Positions 50,749 through 61,975 of a stretch of 64,000 nt of DNA are shown one piece after another; position 1 is the first letter of the stretch, and each line of letters opens with the position of its first letter. This stretch comes from Gnetum montanum (Eukaryota > Streptophyta > Gnetopsida > Gnetales > Gnetaceae): the NCBI GenBank assembly GCA_015680685.1, contig MNCI01010504.1:133235-197234 (forward strand), given 5' to 3'. The notes below the pieces were generated by a model. That model was given only the letters and a program-made list of their open reading frames with translations, ran no database searches and was not told where the DNA came from. The position numbers and the translations under genes were made by a program.

Positions 50749-51600
50749 CTAAGGAGAAGCCAAAATAGGAGCATCTATAATGGCTTCCTTAATGGCAAGG
50801 AAAACGTTCTTTATTTCTTTTGTCCAATGCATATTACCATCTTTCTTAAGCATCTCATTTAATGGTCTAACTAATTTAGCATAGGAAGGGATAAATCGTC
50901 TAACAAAATTAATTTTCTCAAAGAAGACTCTTAAATCAGTCTTAGATAAAGGATAAGGTAATTCTAAAATAGCATTTACTTGTTTAGGATCAATCATAAT
51001 TCCCTCTTTAGTTACTATATGACCAAGAAATTTTTCACTTTGAACACCAAAGATGAATTTCTTCTCATCCAAAGTGATGCCAAACCGTTTACATCTTATG
51101 AAAATATTTCTAAGGTCTCTAAGGTGTGTACCTAGATCTTCAGAGAAAATGGTTAAATCATCTAGATAAATAATAATGCTTTTCTTTATTAGGTCTTCAA
51201 AATTTTTATCCATAGCTCTTTGAAAGGTAGAGCTAGCATTTATAAGACCAAATGACATCTTAGCAAACTGAAAAGTTCCCAATTTTGTTGTAAAAGCAGT
51301 CTTATATTGGTCATTCTTACTCATTAAGATTTAATTATATCTTGAATATCCATCTAAAAAGAAATACATTTGTGCATCATTCACAATTTTCAAAAATTTC
51401 TTCCATAAGGGGAAGTGGGTAATTATCCTTAATGCAAGATGTATTAAGGTTACAGAAATCTATACATAACCGTAATTCACCAGTTTGCTTTCTAACAAGT
51501 ACTAAATTTGATGTCCAAATCAAATGTCTCATAGGATAAATAATTTTAGATTGTAAAAGCTTATCAATTTCTACTTTCATTAAGGTTTCAATCTTGGGTT
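50749..51600 (-). pseudogene. G1 reverse transcriptase
   Basis: Two frames carry it. The N-terminal palm (51580-51377) has LLQSKIIYPMRH, LVLVRKQTGELRLCIDF and KDNYPLPL. The rest (51324-50749, 191 codons) has TKLGTFQFAKMSFGLINA, FQRAMDK, the catalytic YLDD at 51168-51157, FLGHIVTKEGI and RRFIPSYAKL. A frame break lies between the two, at about 51330-51376. Everything needed for a gypsy-type polymerase is recognisable, including both Asp of YLDD. The differences from G2 (FMDD) place G1 in a separate lineage. Confidence 0.9.
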
Positions 51601-52689
51601 TTACAGGTTTGAGTTTTTATCTAAATGGTTTGGTTTCAGGCTTAAGAGGTATAGTGTGTGTCATTACTAGAGGATTGAAAGTTCTAAGATCCTCATAAGT
51701 CCATGCTAAAGCATCATTAAATTCATGTAATAATTCAATCAAGTTTTTTTTCTCATTAGCATGTAAGTAAGCTCCTATTTTAATAGGATAGTATTCTCCT
51801 TTCTTTTGAATTTAGATTGTTTTCATTATAGCAAACATTTGCCAATTAGTATGTGTAGATACTTCTTTAGCTTTAGTATGTAAGTTATCAAATAAAGCTT
51901 ATTTAATTACTATTTTAGGAGAGATTCTATTTAAAAATATAACATCCTTTGATAGAGCTTCTTCATTATCTTGAGAAACTTTAAAAAATTGATCACAACA
52001 TTACCCATAGAAAATGAAAACTTGCAAATATGATTATCATCATCAAATACTTGACAAGAAACGTTATTATCTAGAATAGAATAAGATTTAGATTTTTCAA
52101 TAATGATAAAAGGGACATCTAAAGTAGAGGCCATTTGAGCTAGTGCCTCAAAGACATAATTTTCTTCTCTAGGGACATGTTCAATGGATATGTGTTCATA
52201 TCTAACGTTTATTTCTACATGTTTTTAAGAGCCTTTTATTGAGTCATTCTTCTAAGTTACTTGGGTTTCATATTTTGATTTTAATCCTTGCTATAATCCA
52301 TTTTTGAATTCATATTTTTTTTCATCATGAAACAATCCTTTCTTTTAATAGGTATTAGAAACTTGTTTGCAAACATGTATTCCAAGTCTAATACCCATCT
52401 TTTGATAAAATTTAATAAAATAATAAAAAGTTACAATTTTAACAAAAAAAATGTCTACTTTTGCTACCAAAATGTCATATAGATTTTGAACTTTTACTTT
52501 AAATTCTTGTAAAAAAATGTATTTAAACATATTCCAAACATTTCTATTGTACTACCATAACTCTAATTTCTCAAGCTTCACAATCATACAATAAAACTTG
52601 TTAAGATGTCAATAGTAATTATACTTTTGGACATCTCCTATCTAAATTTATTTTTATGCATACTTATTGTAACCTATGTATAAAGAATG
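51601..52689 (-). other. G1 upstream region, poorly preserved
   Basis: Short minus-strand frames (52134-51931, 52530-52345) continue in the direction of G1 and probably come from its gag-protease part. I see no zinc knuckle or DSG/DTG motif to confirm it. The sequence is AT-rich with several poly-A/T runs. The 5' LTR of G1 is not found. Confidence 0.4.
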
Positions 52690-53560
52690 TGGTGAAACGT
52701 CAATAAGGTGACTCTATTGACGCATGCCCATTGACACATCCTAGTTGATAAATCTTAGGATACGTTCATGCATGTACATTGACGTTGATGTAATCATCAC
52801 CTATATAAATGTGCACACTCATCATATTTATGCTATCATTTGATCATTCCCTTAGTTAGACTCATATAGTTTCTTTCTATAGAAGTTAGAAAACTTTTTC
52901 CTCTAACTGCCTACAACGTGAATCGAATTGATTGTATGGCATTTTATTTGAGTGAAACTTGGATGTGGACATAGTTGCATGAACAAAAATAAAATCAAGA
53001 TTTCTTTCATCCATTGTAGCACCTGGATTAGTTTAACTTTACTTTCCAACAATTTACTTTGAATGTAATTTACTTTCTCATTGTAAATGTTTAATATTCT
53101 AATTTGTAATTTAGGTGAGTACAACCACTTTGAGCATAATTTATTAACACTTGATAATCCCAATAGTGGATACTTGGTATGCCTAGTAATGTTAATATAC
53201 ATTCAAGATGTGTAAGGAAAGCAAGAATAGATGCTGCAAATTTAGGATAGTTTAGTTAATTAATTAGTTAATTGAAATATTAAACCTTCTCTTATTTAAT
53301 TATTTTGTAAGTATAGAAAATATTAAAGTTATAAAAATAAATATCTTACACCTCAACCACACTTAACCATACCAACATACTAATACAAGTGTTGATTGGG
53401 AAGAAAATGATTAGAAAATCATGCCTTTCACAATTTAAAGATATAGTCCACTTAGGTAAATAGAGTACATAGAATAAATAGATAATTCATAAAAAGATGA
53501 CTAGTATTTTTTGTTGTTGAAGAGGATAAGACATAACTCATAACTCATATCCTTCGTAAT
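52690..53560 (+). mobile_element. LTR of the G4 type, plus orientation
   Basis: It opens TGGTGAAACG and has the U3-TATA order of the 54398-55254 LTR read on the other strand: repeated CATTGAC/TTGACG motifs (52700-52790), TATATAAAT at 52802-52810, and similar sequence to about 53500. 53120-53400 also resembles the R/U5 part of the G3 LTR. The right end (about 53550) is uncertain and no target duplication was found. It could be a solo LTR or the 5' LTR of a deleted element. Confidence 0.6.
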
Positions 53561-54397
53561 GTTCTTTGATGGAAGATATTAACTAGTGGGTAATTTTTCA
53601 TAATATTATAGTATTTTCTATTGGGATTTTAATAGTGAAGGTTTTGATAGTAAGGAAATTCTAATATTTTAACTATTTCTTATGAAAATTTTCATGTAAG
53701 TTATCATTGATAGAGTTAGTGTTCAATGCAAATGTTGATCAACATGAAGATAAGGAGAAAAAAATATTAAACTATTTTGGCTCTTTTTTATTTGTATTCC
53801 AAGAATGTTTTATTATTATTTTAGAATTGATGGGTGTATGTACTTTTTTCTAGTTCCAATTCAGAATTTTTTCATTAATCCTTTCATTTTCTCTTTGGGA
53901 ATGACTTTTCAATGCCCCTTAGTATGGTCCTAATCAATTCCTATTTATTTCAGGGCCATATGAAGTTGCAAATGACTGTATTTCCAAGTAATAAAATTAG
54001 TTGCGAGCTTTTTCAAAACTCCATAGCAATTTTAGCAATTCATCTTCTTTAAGTTTATGTTATCATATTATTTTCAATTACAAATATTACCAAGTGTGTT
54101 ACCAAATCAATAACATTATTATCAATTCTTTGTCATAAACAATATTAAAACTTACTCAGTCAACATTTTAGTGCTCTAATAACATAATTTTTAGATTCAA
54201 GTGAAGACAAAAAATGACATAAGTACCCCCTTCTTTATTTCATGATATATTCAAGATAAGTGATTTGACAATTAACAATAGAAAATTTTGTCTTCATGAT
54301 CAACAATAATTACATTAGTTGTGTTTTTTTAAAATGTTAAATATTAAGACATTCCATTATATATCTATGTTCATGTACATCATTTTACCTTGGAAAA
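53561..54397. other. AT-rich sequence without recognisable features
   Basis: About 0.8 kb between two LTRs in opposite orientation. I see no frame, repeat or motif that I can assign. Confidence 0.6.
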
Positions 54398-55254
54398 TGA
54401 TGAGCAATAAGTACCCCCTTGGCCCAACCATATGAATCATGAGCATTCACTAGTGATCTAGTAGAATTCTATGGACCTTAGCTCTCCAAATATACCTAGC
54501 CAAGGTAGTGAACCTAAGGACCTAATCGTTGTCTTCCTAGTTACACTCATGAAGGCACAAGCATATGGTTAAGTGTAACTAAGACACATGATTTGTATCA
54601 TTTTATATTTTTTATCTATTTTATCATAAGCATGAAATAAAGTGATTAAGTATTAATTAATCTAATGAACTAACTAATGTCTTAAGTTATTGCCTAACAT
54701 AAGTATTCGGTTCCATCTTCCATACACATCCTGATTACATTACAACATTGGTGGGTTACTAAGTGTAAGCATTATTAGGATTACCAAGTGTTAATGTTAT
54801 GCTCGAGATGGTTGTACCTATGTGTGTTAATTAATTGTATTTTTTAATTAACTAATAATATGAAAATAAAATGCATTAATAGTAAAGTGCATTAAAGTAA
54901 ACATTATGCTAATTGCAAATGTTGCAAGATTTATCAAGAAGTTCATTTTTACTGCCATCACACCAAAGTGTCCAAGTACATCAGTGTTCAAATAAGGATC
55001 CGTACACTTCCTAACTCCTACTATGGGCACTTAGAAAATATCCTAACTATTGGAAAAGCAAACTGCAAAAACTTCATTAAGATAATAAATGACCAATGCC
55101 ATAAATGAGGTGGGTGCATGCATTTATATAGGCTAACCTAGATACTTTGTCAATGCATATGCATCAACATATCTCCCCATGCGTCGATGGGTACACATTG
55201 ACAAGGATGCATTGATGCATGCTCATCGAAGTGACCCAAGACTATGATTCATCA
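54398..55254 (-). repeat. G4 3' LTR
   Basis: On the element strand it runs TGATGAATC...GCTCATCA, 857 bp, the same length as the G2 5' LTR. TATATAAATG is at 55121-55130. U3 carries CATTGA/CATCGATG/GCATCAA motifs (55140-55235) instead of GATATC. The flanking GAAAA (54393-54397) may be half of a target duplication whose partner is outside the window. Confidence 0.85.
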
Positions 55255-55499
55255 TACCTTAGAGATTGACTAAAAACTCATCCTTGAGTGAACAAAAGGG
55301 AAACAAAATTATTACAAAATTAGGAATGTGTGGAATTATTGATTTACTGACTCTAAGTGCCCAAGTGTATGGATTGACATTAACATTGATTACAAAATTA
55401 GGTGTTCGTGAACAAAAAATTGAACATCTTTACAAAAAATGAATAGCTAGAACTCCTCTAATGGTCAAAGATGAGGAAAGATCAAACTATCCAAGGAGG

Positions 55500-58321
55500 T
55501 GAAGGCTCTTAAGGTACTGAAGTACCTTCCCCTACCTATGGTGCACATGGTAATTAAGGTTGACGTTGTGATAGTTATGGCTACCTTATTGTAGCTATTA
55601 CTTCTAATGAAAGATGGAAAGCATCCAACAACATTTTCATCTTCTCCTCCTCGGTCTGGGGATCATACATGGTCCACCTAACATTACCAATGTGAGTTGA
55701 TACAAGAATATCCAATAGAAAAGGAATTGCTAGGAATAACTCCTTAACATTAACAAAAAAAGCAGTGAATTTTGTGTTCATTGTCAAATGCTCTAATAGC
55801 TTTTTGTAGCTCCTAGTAGTTATTCATCCTTTTGGCCAGGTCTTCAACCACATATCATTGATCGATGAATTAGGCTTGAAGGACTTCAAGCTCTGCATTG
55901 GTTATTTCCAAATTTTTTTGTGTCTTTATGATGCTTGAACTCTACCTTGTATAAGAGGTATGAGCTGGTCACTTATTTTGTAATTTTGACCTCAGCCTTC
56001 TAGTAATCAACATTGTTAAGTTTGAGTAATGGAGGTTGGCTAACTCCATGTACTCCTTCATCTCCTTGATTTGCAACTCCTTGCAGTGAATTTTTGCCTT
56101 GTTGTATGCGTTCATTCTATCAAATATGGGCTACCACACATCACCTCCTTGTTGGAGTTGCTACATAGCCTTGTTCATCTTCAACTTGGCCAGCTTAATT
56201 TCTTTCTCATTAAGTTCCTTGAGAAGCCCCACCTAGTTCGTGTAGTTATTTTTCACTCTTTCAAACTTTAGGGCCTCATTCTTCCAGGTGACTATGTTAA
56301 TGATCAATCATTAGCAAAGGGCACGAACCTACTCCATCAAGAGATTTCTATTTTTAGTAGCTAATCTCCTCAAATCCATGGTTACCTTGGCAAGATTTTT
56401 CTATTGTTGTTACAAATATTCGACCATCTAGTCCTTTTAAGTCTCGACATTTCACATGTGATAATTGTCTTTGGTCAAAACAAGATTCTCCTTGTGGACT
56501 TTTGATAAGTCCTTCTGAGATGGATGCATCAAAGACCATAGTCTCCTTAGAATTCTAAGCTACTTTTAATTTCTCTTGAAGTTGCAAGAAAGCTTAATCT
56601 TTGATTATAGCCTATCTGAGAAAAGTGGGATCAGCTAGAGAAGTTCTCAACTCCATAACTTCAGAAACAAATCATTGATTTTCAAATGTGGTTACTTCAA
56701 GTTAGGCATTGGAAATAATGAGCTTGCCCCTAGCTTCTAATAGCATCGACTAGGTGGTAATGATGTTATTTGAAAGGTCAAAGATAACTAGAAGTAGTTG
56801 CCCAATTCTGACCAATCAATCCAACATCTCCTTATGCTAGGTTGCACTAAGTCTCCCACTGGTTACTCCTATAGATGTCTGCATGTTCCTTAATGCAGTA
56901 ATGTTTAGCAAAAATGCCATAGGAGCATTTAATGTGTCTACCACTCAGTCAACCACCACCTCTACCGCTGTCTCTTGCCCATGGTATTACATCACCATGA
57001 TAGCTACTTCCTTACCTTCCTCCAAGCAGATTAAGAAAGTGGTAATGTTCCCAGAGATCTTTGGGAATTGCTACTATCCTTGGAGGGACATTGTTCCTTT
57101 CTAAGTGCTTAGATTGGACCTTGTAGGCACCTACATTCTTTGGGTTGAGAATAGATGAATAGTCTCCTCCAACTAGCTAGTAGTTCTCATTACTTTGTTC
57201 AAATGGCTTAGAGCTAGTCGGTAGACTGATGGATCCCCACCACTTGTTCCTACTTACTGTTGCTGTAGGAGTTGCTCACGAAGCTTATACATGCACTTAA
57301 TGATAGCATGATCCTTCAGCATTGTTTCATAAGTGGGTGGTGGTGGTGGCTACTCCTCTTCTTGAATCTTGATGGGGATATTATTTTTCATCATCTCTAC
57401 CCAAGAGACTATAGGAGCATGATGAAGAGTGTCATTAGCATACTAGGCAATGCATCCCCTTTGACATATTTTGTGAATGAGGCATAGAAAGGGGAGTGTC
57501 TTCCTCCCACACTTATTCTCTTTAAAGTGTTTCTCAATCTCTTAGTAGAAGAGCTATGGGAGGTTAACAAGGAATTTCCTACTTAGAGTAGCACACAAAC
57601 AGGTAGAAAAGGTTGTCACCTTGCTCAACCTCACCATTGGATGAAGGTGGTAGGTTGAAATTTTGAAGTATGCTCTTTCTACCTTTGTGAGTTTATCGTA
57701 TTTCTTATAGTAAACTCTATAGCACCATTAGGCCCACTCTTTCTTCACTTCTGTGTCTTCTTGCATTGATATTTCTGCCAAGGTTGCCCTAGTGTTTAGC
57801 AACCGAAGAGCTTGTGAGATGGCCTCCACCAAATAGGACACATCAATGTCCTTGATTTTCATGGTGGCATTGGCCTACTTGTTGTTCCAAAAGAGGTAAG
57901 TTTCCCCTATATATCATTCCACACTAGAAGTAAGGATGGGCCACCTATGAGAGTTTTGAAGTTGAGTCTTAACTACTTCTAGTGCAAGGTCCAAGAAAGG
58001 ACCAAAGTTCAATTCTTGAAGAACTACACTCAAAACCTCCTTGGAGTGAATTTGTTGTAGGCATGCTTTAGTCAAAGTGACTTCAAGGTTGGGTCTAGGC
58101 CCAAGCACGTCAACTTGATGGGATTGCCTAGTCTCAATAGTGGTAATTTGTCTAATGGATTCCACTTTGGGATTTGCTCGAAGTGGTCCCGTTGCATGGG
58201 TTTCTACTGCTTGTTCTTGGGGTTTCTCTAACTACTGGTCCCTTCCTTCCTTTGGTCACTTGTCCCTAGGTTAGGACTATCCTCCCTCTTGTAGGTGTTT
58301 ATCCCTTGGTCTTGGTGCCAT
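55500..58321 (-). pseudogene. G4 env-position ORF
   Basis: It starts at the ATG at 58321 (MAPRPRDKHLQEG); the G2 copy also starts MAPR at 32685. The clearest frame, 58165-57914, is followed in nearly the same register by IDVSYLVEAISQALRLL, then KVERAYFKISTYHLHPMVRL and, after one stop, EIEKHFKENKCGRKTLPF. The C-terminal half (about 56900-55500) is rich in Leu, Glu and Lys and may be coiled coil. The arrangement after pol and the HLxP---RL pattern suggest the plant transposon protein of Athila-type elements. I see no clear signal peptide or membrane segment, so calling it an envelope would be unjustified. It has many stops. Confidence 0.6.
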
Positions 58322-58549
58322 TTGGAATCATAGCATAACCAAGGATTAGCATTTGATGTATAACTTAGGCATTTTGATACCATCAGTTACACTTAGGCTA
58401 TGTTGTGATTATGGAAGATTGATTATTTTATTATTATTATTTTTAGATAGCTACCAAAGTTCATTGAAAACATTTAACTCTCATTAATTAGTGATTTTGA
58501 TATTAGTTTATTAGTTAAACCTTGTGGAAGTCCAAAAATTTTGAAAAAT

Positions 58550-58970
58550 TTTCGTTAGAAACTTAAGGTTTGTAGCGTCCACAACATAAAGCTCATCTTC
58601 GGTAGTTGCAGGATCGAAGAATGAGGTTCATCGAACAAGCAGTTTGCAAGATATGGGCTCTAGAAGCTTTTGGGCTTAAAAAACTACAGAAACTCCTTTA
58701 GCATAAAATGGCAAATGTAAAAAATTTCTCTAAGTATCATAGATATATATAGACTTTTTATACTACATCGACAAGGTCGCATCGATAGGGATACATCAAT
58801 GTAGCCCCTTGCATCAATGGGGATGCATCAACGTAGCCTACTACATTAACAGGGTCACATCAATGTAGCTATAGAATAAAATTTTTCACTTTGAAAAACT
58901 AAGGAAAAAAAAGTATTTTTGCTATAAAATTGGAGTCTAGAGAAAGCTAGAAAAGCCTAGAACATGATGA
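58550..58970 (-). promoter_or_regulatory. LTR-like internal promoter module of G4
   Basis: On the element strand, repeated CATTGATG/CATCGATG-type motifs (58870-58765) precede TATAAAAA (58762-58755) and a leader containing ACTTAGAGAAA and AGTTTCTGTAGTTTT. The G4 LTR has the same type of motif, a TATA box, and a leader with AGTTTTTGCAGTTTG. The G2 spacer shares ACTTAGAGAAA at the same relative place. The segment is about 0.4 kb upstream of the env-position ATG. Confidence 0.5.
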
Positions 58971-60379
58971 GATACTTGAAGAGTACTAGAATTAGGCTTG
59001 GAAAAGGAGATTTGATTGGAGAATATGGGTTAAGGAGTGTAAAGCTGGATACAATCAATGTGGTCTTTAGAAGTTTTAATCACAAAATGATTAAGGGAAA
59101 AGGAACTTAACCATCCCAACTAAGGAGTATGCAAGTGGATCCTCCCCATAGCAAGCTCATGCCCTTAATGTTCTTACATGTCCTCAAACCAAGGAGTACA
59201 TGGACCCCATGGATGATTAATGATTATGGAAAGTTAAGAACCAAATCATTAAGAAATTATCAAGGAATTAAAATCATCTAAAACCAAACACATTGAAATG
59301 ATCATGAAAAGAGGTAGACAAATGGTTAATGGAGAGAATCGGTGGATGAGAGAGATTATGGAATGGAGTCTTGCATGATGGTCACATGAAATACCTTGCG
59401 AAGTTCTTGGTTAAAATTACCTTATAGTATCCATTCCTAGTCAAATTTAATATAATCCAATTCCAATGACTTTGCATTAGCACACTTAGACTTTTCCACC
59501 CCTCCAAGGTACAAGAACATCCCCATAAATCACTCATCATTTGAAATAGAGAAGAAAAGTGAAGCAGGAAGAGACAAGGGAAGTTATTAGAGGGGAGCCT
59601 TCAAGCATGGGTAACATGTTATTCTAGCCTCATAACTAGTGCTTGTAGCCTATTATTGTGTCTAAGGGGTGTGCTTTGAATTCCCATGTTTTTTTCCTTA
59701 ATGGGAATCACATCATGTAAAGATATAACTTCTTTTTATTGGTTGAAATAGGAATGGTAAGGGATCCATGGAGATACCCATGCACCCCAAATAGTAGAAA
59801 AGTACAACATGTGATAAATTCAGTTGAAGTCACACCCTTGTCTATCCACTTAATTCATCCCAAGTTTGGAAAATATCAAGGTCACAAATTCATTACAAGT
59901 TTTTATTTAGAAGGGACCTCAAATTTCCAAAACAAAGAGATACCATAGAGTTGTGTAAACTATGGATGACATGGACTCACTACCTATTAACATGAAAGGA
60001 ATCAATGTGTTAGATATTAATGTCAAAATTCAAAGATGTAATCCAATCATTAGCAATCAAATAATTGATGTAAGAACAAATCACCATCAATCAATAACAA
60101 CAGTTATACTAAGTCTGGGTGGCAATAAAGAAAAAGGAAAAAAAGTTAAGAAAAGACTCAAATAAATTAGAGTAAAATATAGAGAAAATTATAAATATTG
60201 AAGAAATGATAAACATACAAAGAAAGTGTAAAATAAAAAAAAAAGTGTAAAACAAAAAGGTAAAAACTAAGGTGCCACATGAATGATGTCAGTATGGATG
60301 ACCATCTCCCCCACAATTGAGTTTGAAGGGGAAGATCCAAAAGATCAAGCATCCTTATCCATCCGTTGAGGTGTTGTTG
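58971..60379 (-). other. G4 spacer, non-coding
   Basis: It aligns in reverse complement with 44000-44960 of G3 (for example 59595-59700 with 44400-44530) and in direct orientation with parts of the G2 spacer (59110-59160 with 33670-33710). 60160-60270 is A-rich. Short frames here are not conserved. Confidence 0.7.
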
Positions 60380-61035
60380 TTGTTGGCTATCTTGGTTTCA
60401 TGTAAAGGCTTTAATTATTGCATGTTAACCAAGAGCTTTTTGTTGGAAATATTAGGTTGGTAAATTATCATGGCCTCGGATGGAAAGGTTTCATGGATAA
60501 TATAAGGTCCTTTCGATAAGGTTTGAAACTTAGTGTGTTGTGGCACATGCATGGGATTGTAGTATAGGACATTATCTCCTAGTTGAAATTTCACTTTCTT
60601 ATTCTAAGATCATGATTTTTCTTATTGTATGCCTTGTGCACTTCATTGGATGATAGGGCCACCAATAGGTTCTCATCTACCACATTGAGCTTTAGCAATC
60701 TTTCTCTTTGTGCTAGGCTTAAGTCCAAACTAAGGTCATAAGCTGTTGAAGTGTATGAAGTTTTGATTGGATGGGAAATGTTGGTAATTTTCTATACACA
60801 AGCTCATAGGGAGAGTATCCTATAGGAAGTTTCCAGGTGGAATGATAAGCCTAGAGGGAATTATTGAGTTTTGAGCTCTAGTCCATCCTATGTTTACTAA
60901 TAGTTCATGTTAATATTTTTGTTATCTCCCTATTCATGACTTTAGCTTGACTATTGGCTTAGGGTGGTATGGAGTTGTCAATTTGTGCTTGAAAACACCA
61001 CAAAATTTTGGCCTAGCACTTTCAAACAAAATTCA
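60380..61035 (-). pseudogene. G4 integrase, C-terminal part
   Basis: On the minus strand: HKLTTPYHP (60992-60966), then an REI helix remnant, KLNNSL, STWKLPIGYSPYELVY, a LVALSSNEVHKAYNK segment and KDLI-type C-terminal residues ending near 60400. Each has a counterpart in G3 at 43140-43735. Frames shift several times. The catalytic core is absent because the sequence changes to the LTR of G6 near 61035. It is inactive. Confidence 0.8.
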
Positions 61036-61106
61036 AGTTAAGTTATGCAGCTGCCCAAGCATGAATATAGCATGACCAGACTTGGAGGCCTCCGAAACAG
61101 CCCCCG

Positions 61107-61680
61107 ATGGTTCACGATTCAACAAGCAAGGTTCCCCTGGGGTCCAAAGGTAGCTACATCAACTTCTGGCATCCAGAATCAAAAGTTTCGGGCTCAAAAT
61201 GCTTGGTTTTAGCTAAGTATAATTTGGCTACATTTTTAGACGCTGCTCAGCGTAAGGCTCAACGTCACCAACTTTTGGAGCCCCGAAAACGAGTCAAAAC
61301 AGGCCAAAATTGAGCACAAGGATCCCCCATGACCTTCACCAAGGTCTCCAACAGGTCCCAGCCTCCAAAAAATCAAGATTTGGGCCTCAAATATGCCACT
61401 TTTACTTGGTGACGCTGGGGTTATTTTTTGGACGCTGCTCAACGTAAGGCTCAGCGTCACCAACCAAAATAGGACCAAAACGACATCTAAAAATTTGGCA
61501 CATAGAATCCTCATGACCCATAGCATGAAGATCCACTCTAAAAATAGGTCTCATAGGTCAAAAATGGGCTCAAAATGCACTATTTTCAGGTCATACGCTG
61601 TTAGTGACGCTGACGTTGACACTAGACGCTAACGATGACGCTAGATGTTGACGCTAATGCTGACGCTGGATGCTGACACC
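61107..61680 (+). repeat. ~190 bp tandem units with GACGCT motifs in G6 LTR
   Basis: Three related segments follow each other (about 61107-61275, 61300-61475, 61480-61680). Each contains a GGGCTCAAAATG- or GGGCCTCAAATATG-like stretch and ends in GACGCTG motifs. The first two share GACGCTGCTC, then CGTAAGGCTCA and CGTCACCAA. The third ends in at least five TGACG cores between about 61605 and 61680. Confidence 0.75.
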
Positions 61681-61975
61681 AGAACAGGCTGTGCACACAT
61701 CAGAGCTAGATCCACACATGCTGGAGGCTTTGGCAGCACAAAAAAAATCACATATCTGTAGATCCGAAGGCCAGACATCCAGATCCACTCTTGTACTTTA
61801 ACATTCTTTGTACATTTTTGCATTTTTCAGCGTAAGAGATCTTGGTCACGCCGCACGCTGTACATTGTAACATTTCATGCATTCGGTCAACGCACACACC
61901 TGTCACCCGATCCGAAATTTTCTCACCCCATAGCCACTAATCTTCTTCCAAATCTAAATTTTGCACCTAAAATCC

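Larger units (their letters stand above)
28226..52530 (-). mobile_element. G1: Ty3/gypsy element, split by G2
   Basis: The pol pieces lie on the minus strand in two blocks: integrase at 28226-29645, and RNase H, reverse transcriptase and upstream sequence at 50043-52530. Between them is the whole of G2, flanked by CTATA at 29641-29645 and 50043-50047. Counting one CTATA copy, the integrase zinc-finger frame runs straight across the junction, which proves the two blocks were one gene. Integrase wording (VDNGPNF, YYPQGHGLA) and YLDD in the polymerase indicate a Ty3/gypsy element, probably Tat-like rather than a chromovirus since no chromodomain follows. Its own LTRs are not identified. It is the oldest member of the nest. 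Confidence 0.85.
54398..61035 (-). mobile_element. G4: 3' half of an Athila-like element
   Basis: Read on the minus strand: integrase C-terminus (61035-60380), spacer related to the G2 and G3 spacers (60380-58970), LTR-like internal promoter (about 58970-58550), env-position ORF (58321-55500), conserved pre-LTR edge and 3' LTR (55254-54398). The upstream part is cut off near 61035, where G6 begins. It is the best evidence that the env-position ORF and the promoter segment are ancestral parts of this lineage. Confidence 0.75.

Noticed and set aside
52690-55254. The two inverted LTRs as one large functional palindrome or as the ends of one element.
   Set aside because: LTRs of one element must be in the same orientation, and these face opposite ways. 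The pair is more likely two independent insertions.
58360-58395. A TGGTATCAAAATGCC stretch on the minus strand resembling a tRNA-Met primer site, suggesting a separate compact element with its 5' LTR at 58.4-59.0 kb.
   Set aside because: The supposed 5' LTR does not align with the 3' LTR at 54398-55254. The G2 spacer has a homologous TATCAAAA segment upstream of its own MAPR ORF, so this is ancestral spacer, not an LTR end.
58550-58970. A nested solo LTR in the G4 spacer.
   Set aside because: A related segment lies at the same relative place in G2, and no TG...CA ends or target duplication were found. A shared internal promoter explains it better.
61236-61526. 96-codon minus-strand frame with a repeated VTLSLTLSSV motif.
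   Set aside because: The repeat comes from the tandem DNA units of the G6 LTR, and the frame is antisense to the element.
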